Source of the DNA: Pyrenophora tritici-repentis | Taxonomy: Eukaryota > Ascomycota > Dothideomycetes > Pleosporales > Pleosporaceae | Length of the DNA stretch: 64,000 nucleotides | Assembly (NCBI RefSeq): GCF_003171515.1 | Contig: NC_089399.1 | Span: 2,480,001-2,544,000, forward strand | Direction: 5' to 3' | In this document: positions 57,801-64,000 of the stretch, piece after piece | How positions within the stretch are numbered: position 1 is the first letter of the stretch | Layout of the letters: each line of letters begins with the position of its first letter | Program-made: the position numbers and the translations under genes | The notes under the pieces: model-generated | The model's input: the letters and a program-made list of their open reading frames with translations, nothing else | The model's database searches: none | Told to the model about the DNA's origin: nothing

Positions 57801-60745
57801 ATCTTGCTCTTAGCGGTATCCTTTTCGTTCTTCTCGTCGTCGCCATTGAACTGAGAAGTTTCGTCCGCAAGAATCTTGGTGTCCTTGACGAAGCAATCCC
57901 ACTCGTGAGGGTGAAGTTGCTTGAGGTACTCAAGAAGGGTAACACGGGAGTACGGCTCATCCTCACGGATAATCTCGCGGAGAGACAACAGAATCTTTTC
58001 ACCGTAATGGGGAATCAGAACAGTGAAGGTAGGCATGTTGTCAACCGGAAGAGGCTCAGGGATAGGAGTGGAGAGAGACTGGGCGAAGAAAGAGATACGA
58101 CGCTCAGCTTCGCTCTGCGCAGGGAAGAACTCGGTCTTGAAGGAGTGATCTTCCTGCGAGACGAAGAAGGTAGGAGCACGAAGTGTGCGCTTACCCTCTT
58201 GCTCCGAAGGAACCTGGTGGTAGAGAAGCTTCTGGACGTGGTCGATGGCGAGCAGATGCTCACGGTACATGGAGATGACGACAGCGTTCCAGATCTGGGA
58301 GATGAGAACCTTGGGCTTGTACTTGATCTCCATATCGGTTGTCGCGAGAACTTTTGAGTAGATACGCTTAGGTAGACGCGAGAAGATGTTCCTCCAGGGT
58401 GTCCAGATCGAGACACCGAGGTAGAAAGACCTGGAAACGGAGAATAACATGTTGGCGATAATGTACCAGAGATAAGAGTCCAAGAAGAACAGAATCAAGT
58501 CCATGAAGTACATGAGACCGAGGAGAATCCGAGGCTGGTACTGGCAAAGCATGTTACCGATAATGGCATCTCCCAGACAATCAGGCTTCTTCATGTGGGA
58601 AAGAATACGGATGGGGTCCTTGATGGACAGAGTCAAGAAGAAGTAAGACTCGGTAAGCTTGGCAGCGAAAACCAGAACCCACAGACCGTAAGACATCCAC
58701 TTGTCGTTGCCAGCAAGACGAGGGTAACTTGCGGTAAAGGTCTGACTGGCAACATACTTGCGAGAGTTGCGAGTCAAGTAGCTACCGAAGAGACCACCGA
58801 TTGGCATGACGGAGAAGAAGATGAACGTGATCAAGGCGATGGCGAATTGCACACCACCCAGGATGTTGGGAATGGTACCAACACGCTTGTCCAAGCCGAA
58901 GATGTAGACGCTAGGGGCGACGTTGATGACAAAAACCAGAATGAGGAACAAGAGACGCTTGGTCAAATGTTGAGCACCAGCCCATCGACGGGGAACGTAA
59001 CACCACTCGCAGATGGTAGCGAAGATCTGGATGAATGAGGCGATGGTACCTCCGAGGGCGACGGCGGACAGAATGGCGGCCTTTTCTGGCTTCTGGTCTA
59101 ATTGTTGCTGGTAATTCCTCGTGTAGAGGGGCTGCGAGTTGAAAGCAGTGTAGAACCAGAAAGACGTCAAATGGATAATCCAGATACGGTTGAAGTTGAT
59201 GACCATGTGGAACCACGATCGTCGCTCGTAGTATGTCTTGAAGAAGACCTTCTTCCAGAGAACATCCTTCAACTTGAGGTAACGCTCGGCGGGCGGAATG
59301 TCCACGAGACGGGATTTGTCCTCGAAGACGATTCGCTCGAGACCCTCTGGGTACCAGAAAAGCTGATTCATGTCGTCGTAACCAATAATGCCCGAGTGAT
59401 CGCGCTCACGACGGACATATTTGCCATCTTGGATCTCGTAACCTTGGTCACGGCAGTACTGGTACAGAGGCGTGATAACCTGGTTGAGGTATGTGAACTC
59501 TTCGATTGGCTCAGTCTGAGCCTGGCCAGCCGGCGAGTTGAGCCAGTCATCCGCGCACTTGAAGATGAAGCACATGAGCTCGGGCATGAAACGGACCTGG
59601 TTAGCCTCACCCCAGCACAGGAGGTAGAGGGCGACCTGTCGCACACGGTCCTGTTGCGACATACGGTTCATGCGCGTCTTCCAGCGGTATTCAGCCGCCT
59701 CCAGACTGTTGTCGCCCTCGTATGCTTCGAGGACCTCCTGCTCGTTTCCTGGGTTCTCGCTGGCCTTCTTCTTGGCCGCCTTACGGGCCTTGCGAGTCCT
59801 ACGGTTGGCTTTTCCAAGGTTCATGTTCGCAAAGCCAACAGCATCATCCAAGTCGAGATGAGCAGCAAAATACCAGCGTCTGTAGTTGGCATTCTCTCCA
59901 CCGATGTAATCGGCGTGGAGAGACAGAAGAGCCTGATTCGGCGACATACGAGACGCACGCGAGTCGAGCAGAGTCATGAAATGATCGTACATGTTACGCA
60001 TGCTGTCACGCTGGAAACCGAACTTGGAAGTGAGGTCAAGGAAAATATCCTCAATCTCCTCCTTAGTGCAGGGAATCTGAGCCTCGGCGGTCCAGGCTGG
60101 GTAGGGCTCGCGAGACCGCTGTCCAGCGGGCAGGGCATTTGAGTAATCCATACCGTAGATGGGGGTTGAGGCGCCGGACGATCGGTTGCCACCGTACGAA
60201 ACCTGAGACGAAGGGGGTCGGTAGCCGCGGTTGCCTTCGGCGTAGCTGTTGTAGCGCTCATCGCCACGACCGTAGTAATCCATGTCGGTAGCGCGAGCCA
60301 TGTCCGATCGCATAGTGAAGTCGCTGAAGGTCTCGGAGTCTTCCTCGGAGTCGTGCTGACGGCGGCGTGGCTGCTGGCCATCTTGCGCACCTCCTTGGTC
60401 GTAGTACTGGTTGTCGTAATACTCGTCCTGGTATCCCTGCTGACCTCGCTCGTCGTAATAGCCGTTTTGCTGGTAGTTGCCGCCCTGCTGACCATCATAG
60501 TAGGCGCTGCTGATGTGTTAGCAATTGGATGCAGAAACGCGTCGGATAGGCGGGACTCACGATTCGTCGTAATAGGCATCGCCATGCTGGCCCTGCTGCT
60601 GGTACTGGGCGCCATGGGCGTCGTCGTGGTACTGGCCCTGGTAATCATCGTGATAATAGGCGTCTTGGCCCTGTTGGGCTTGGGGGTGGCCCTGATTCTG
60701 GCCGTAGCCGTCGTCGTATTGGCCTCCCTGTGGATGTCCGGACAT
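54813..60745 (-). CDS. FKS1: 1,3-beta-glucan synthase catalytic subunit
   Basis: 1944 aa in three exons; introns 60560-60510 (or 60560-60507) and 55205-55159. It polymerises UDP-glucose into beta-1,3-glucan across the plasma membrane and is the echinocandin target. The N-terminus is Gln/Tyr/Asp/Gly-rich (about 1-110), followed by the FKS1 domain ([15 protein letters not shown] on), a first membrane cluster, the large cytosolic catalytic region and a second membrane cluster to the end. Hot-spot 1 reads FLTLSIKDP (686-694) and hot-spot 2 DWVARCIV (1397-1404). The C-terminus has a Thr/Asn-rich stretch and ends [10 protein letters not shown]. No lesion. It is divergent from a GH72 transglucosylase that acts on the same polymer. 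Confidence 0.97.
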
Positions 60746-62141
60746 CTTGGGAAGCAATTAGAGTGGAGATGTGGAAACTAGAGGAGCAGCTGTCAGTGTC
60801 TGTTAAGTCGGAGGGCGGTGTGGCAGCTGCTGGTGGGTGAAACAGCAAGTGTCGGAAGGGGCGGGCGAGCGTACCTCAAGCAGTGGGCATTAGGAGCGGC
60901 AGAAGTCGGATTAGTCGTAATATGGCTGCCGCGCGAAGGTGCGGTCGTGTGTTGGTGCACTCGAGTGCGGAAGGCGGTTCAAAGAGTGTGGTGTTGTTGC
61001 AGGAGCGAACAGACAATTGGCGAGGAAGCTTTGTGAAGCAGGCAGTCGCTCGCTATTTAGGCCAAGATAGAGACTCGGTAGCAAGGCGATCAGCTCGTAG
61101 CGGGTGCTGAACGAGACAGTCTGGTGTTGTAGTCGTGACTAGCGAATGGATAGCTGGATATGCAGCTGCGTCGTGGTTGCCAGGAGAGACGCGCGGCGAA
61201 TCGGCGCTTGCGTGTCGGGGCGAACTCTCTACGAGTCGGCGTGCGTGGCGGATTTCTTGGGGAGTAAGATTGGGGAGCACTACACAACCTCAACGCGAGA
61301 AAACGAGAGGCAATGTAGAAGGAAAACAGACACGGAAGAAGGGGTTTGGGGGAGGGAGCGACAGTGTGGAATGCGGAAGGGGGGCAGGCAAAGAGCTTTT
61401 TAGCAGCTTCCCCTGAAAATGAAAGGCACGAATGCCAAGCTAGCCTAACGCCGTCATTGGGAGTGGACATGGGTCCCCGTCGCTAGCATTCACGTCCCGA
61501 GTATTGGTGTCGTCGCCCCTCTAAAAACAGCATGGACTACAAAAATGCACCAAGCCGCCGCCCTCGGGCGCCTTGTTCTAGCATCCACATTTGGCAAGAT
61601 GTGCTGCTCGACTGCGTTGGGAGCGCGAGCCGTAGTGGGCGTGTGCGGCCATGGGAGTGGTGGGAGGTGGTGGTGAACTGGAAACTTGGAAAGCATGCAG
61701 GTGCAACCATGGCAGGCATCTCGATCTGCACGCATATCGATAAAACTCGCTCCCGCAATGCCCTCGACTCAGCACTATACCGTAGACTGTACTAAGCGTG
61801 CGCGACTTGTCTCTGGTTGACAGCTGGCCGAGGGCTGCCACCGCTATCCTTCACCGTCCTCGCAAGCTCACCATTCTAGACGTCCTAGTTTGTCTGCATG
61901 CTTGCATTTTACATTCATATTGCATCCCTCTTTTCACATTGCATCACGCTTTTCAGCACATTGCCTCCTTCTGTCCACCACATGTCACCATAGCAGCCGT
62001 GGCCCGGCACACGACACGGCGAGGCGACAGACGGAGGCGACTCACGACTCACAACCCAACAAAACCGCAGTGGCAGGACGCGCACGGTAGTGCAGGCCCG
62101 CGCTGATCAAACCACGGCTAGCCGGGACACCAATTTGATGT

Positions 62142-62169
62142 GATGCCGCCATGCCGCCATGCCGCCATC
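62142..62169. repeat. TGCCGCCA microsatellite
   Basis: Three and a half tandem 8-bp units in the FKS1/GH72 spacer. Confidence 0.9.
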
Positions 62170-62568
62170 TTTCTTCGCCCGGTCGCTCGCCCGGCGCGAT
62201 ATCAACGATAGGGCTTTTTCCTCGTTATCAAGACGGCCAATCGCCATGTGGCGCGCTTCCGCTCAGCACCCCCCCCCAGTCGCTACCATGCCTAGTCCCT
62301 AGCCCACGTCAACGGTTGCTTGGTGTCGCAATGCAAAGGGGGCTGACGGCCACTAACATGTACTGTTGAGACGGCCACCCGAGCACGCCGCACCCAAACG
62401 CTCAACGCCCGCTCCGTCCCTCCTGCGGCAGCTGCCTCTCGGGTTCCAAAGCCTGGATGGAGCTATCAGATGGTTGCAGTGTTGAGCTCCCGACACCTGC
62501 ATGTTCGATACATTGATCCTCAAAAAGCATCGTGCCATGATCGGTTTGCCCATTTGCCATGTCCCGCC

Positions 62569-62594
62569 GAACAGAACAGAACAGAACAGAACAG
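62569..62594. repeat. (GAACA)n microsatellite
   Basis: Five tandem GAACA units in the FKS1/GH72 spacer. Confidence 0.95.
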
Positions 62595-63899
62595 GAGCAA
62601 CATGGGCCCCGGCACCGGTGAGCTATATTAGAAGTCAGTTTTCCTCCTTCCAACACAACCGGCCGAAACATGCCGTTTGCCAGCCAATTGCAGCTGCGCC
62701 CAGCATCATGATTGCGTCGGCTGCATGCAAATTCGCATGGAACCCGCTTTACTTTACTACTCTGCCATGTACTTTTCCCACGCCCTCGACACTATGCCTC
62801 AGAACCCACCCACAAGCAGCCTCGCAGGTATACATGAGCACAGCGCAGGGTGCTTGACAGGTGCCAAAAGCGCATAACGTTTCATCGAGCTCGCACCACG
62901 TTCTGTTAGCATTGCTCTTACACACGTCTGGAAGTCGCAGTTCCCGGCGCGGAAGCCGCGATGCCTGTGCATGTGCATGCCCTGACTCGAAGACTAAGTA
63001 CAGGTTCGATTGGCCGCCCTCGTCCGACTGCGCCACTGAAAGAATCGTGTTTCATCCGGCCAGACTGTCTTGTGTGCGAGTCCAGGTACCGGTCTCTCCG
63101 CGAAACTCCACGAGGCGGTGCGACAGGCAGTGACATGACATTGGCGCTGTCACTAACACCACCTTCAAACATGACAACTACGGTACTGCACGGCTTCCTC
63201 GTATCTGTGACTGACGTCTTTTCTGGCAACCGATCTCACCCAGGTATGGTATGGGTATGCAATCGATGGCGCACGCAATATGTGCAGACACGACCCAAAT
63301 TAGCAACCGTGGGCGGTGGGGTGGAGCGAGATTGCGTTTACGCGTCGCCAGACATTTCCAAGTAGTAATCCACCATGAGGTACCGTACATACTACAACCA
63401 CACAATAGCCCTGTGTAGTCATGCATTCATACCAGCAAAACAAGACTACATGATCCGATGCCTACTGTGAAATTCAGCGTTTCCTTGTGACAGATGCTTA
63501 GCTTCACAGCCATCAGGGCAGCAGAGCATACGAGGTCTCAAAGTCTCAAAGCCGCGCTAACAACTCGAAACGGGGCTAGTGTCAGGGGCGCAGGTGAACC
63601 CTCGTCGATCCTTCTTGGAATGCTTGGTTCGCCCTGGACTTCTTCACTCACTGTGCCTCAGAGTCGTTTCTACACTCACTTTTCTGTTTTACCAGTCCTT
63701 CATTACCTCCTTGAGTTATTTCTTATTGCTTACAGCATCGTTTGCTGTGGCGCCACGCTCCTTCCCTGACCACCTGTCTCCTGCCTTCTTAACAAATTCT
63801 CAAATTCCTTAAACAACAACTCTCGGCGATTCAACCCAAGCTCACGCCAACACCACCCGCGCCTCTTGGAACACGTCTTATACCAAAAAAGCTATCACT

Positions 63900-63971
63900 A
63901 TGCGCGGAATCATTGCTGCTGCGGCCCTGCTCGCGGGCGCGCAGGCCGCCATTGACCCTATTGTCATCAAG
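63900..63971 (+). CDS. GH72 beta-1,3-glucanosyltransferase, first exon only (continues past right edge)
   Basis: The first exon codes 24 residues, MRGIIAAAALLAGAQAAIDP then IVIK, followed by a GTACGA donor at 63972. Residues 1-17 are a signal peptide; A-I-D-P-I-V-I-K just after cleavage is the conserved start of mature Gas/Gel proteins, which continue with G-S-K-F-F. These GPI-anchored enzymes cut and re-ligate beta-1,3-glucan chains at the cell wall. Only the start is visible, so the paralogue cannot be chosen. Family call rests on eight residues plus the FKS1 neighbourhood. Confidence 0.72.
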
Positions 63972-64000
63972 GTACGACGACGCGTGGCAACTGCGCCTTT

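Larger units (their letters stand above)
60746..63899. other. 3.1-kb divergent region upstream of FKS1 and the GH72 gene
   Basis: No gene recognised. Contains microsatellites TGCCGCCA at 62142-62169 and GAACA at 62569-62594. The last 250 bases before 63900 are pyrimidine-rich then AAC/CAC-rich, typical of highly expressed fungal genes. Frames of up to about 130 residues here overlap on both strands and resemble no protein I know. Confidence 0.5.

Noticed and set aside
57239..60142. Long plus-strand open frames (372 and 346 residues) opposite FKS1
   Set aside because: Antisense shadows of a strongly codon-biased gene; no family resemblance, no sensible start context.
1..64000. CRISPR arrays, bacterial operons, rRNA genes
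   Set aside because: None found; intron-rich eukaryotic gene structure throughout.

Overview
The window reads as nuclear DNA of a filamentous ascomycete. Introns are short (41-115 nt, GT-AG, CTAAY-like branch points), the proteins are full-length fungal types (FKS1 glucan synthase, Whi5/Nrm1-like repressor, fungal highly reducing PKS), and some blocks carry repeat-induced point mutation (RIP): gene-like frames broken almost only by TAG/TAA where TGG/CAG/CAA is expected. Protein style and RIP dialect suggest a Dothideomycete, probably Pleosporales (inference; no search was possible).

Left half, about 1-32.3 kb, is accessory and transposon-rich. It opens with a RIP-degraded Ty1/copia element on the minus strand (gag, pre-integrase/integrase, reverse transcriptase; the left end is outside the window). 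A 216-bp solo LTR sits inside its gag and a perfect 176-bp duplication lies inside its RT. Then come an ABC-transporter fragment (6.4 kb) and a complete ten-exon highly reducing polyketide synthase (8287-18535, minus, 3239 aa) with an unusual C-terminal carnitine-acyltransferase-type release domain. Next are a family-2 processive-type glycosyltransferase (20.1-21.6 kb), a 268-bp tandem repeat, a 14-TM-type MFS exporter (23.1-24.9 kb), and a trichothecene-acetyltransferase-like acyltransferase broken by a 173-bp solo LTR and a one-base frameshift (26.8-28.6 kb). PKS, glycosyltransferase, exporter and dead acyltransferase look like an eroding secondary-metabolite cluster. A small secreted protein (29.4-29.8 kb) has had its C-terminus replaced by a hAT-type MITE; a second copy of that MITE lies 0.9 kb away. 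A RIP-killed coiled-coil gene (31.2-31.9 kb) closes the compartment.

Right half, about 32.3-64 kb, is a conserved gene-dense block without recognisable transposons: omega-like glutathione S-transferase, abnormal-spindle-like CH/IQ protein, threonyl-tRNA synthetase, H/ACA snoRNP protein GAR1, a four-TM membrane protein, a Whi5/Nrm1-like G1/S repressor, a HEXXHXXGXXH metallopeptidase with a jacalin-like C-terminus, phosphatidylserine synthase and serine palmitoyltransferase LCB1 (tail-to-tail, both serine-consuming), FKS1, and, running off the right edge, the first exon of a GH72 beta-1,3-glucanosyltransferase. FKS1 and the GH72 gene are divergent across a 3.1-kb spacer and make and remodel the same wall polymer.

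All exon boundaries were worked out by hand from splice signals, reading phase and family conservation; no transcripts or database searches were available.
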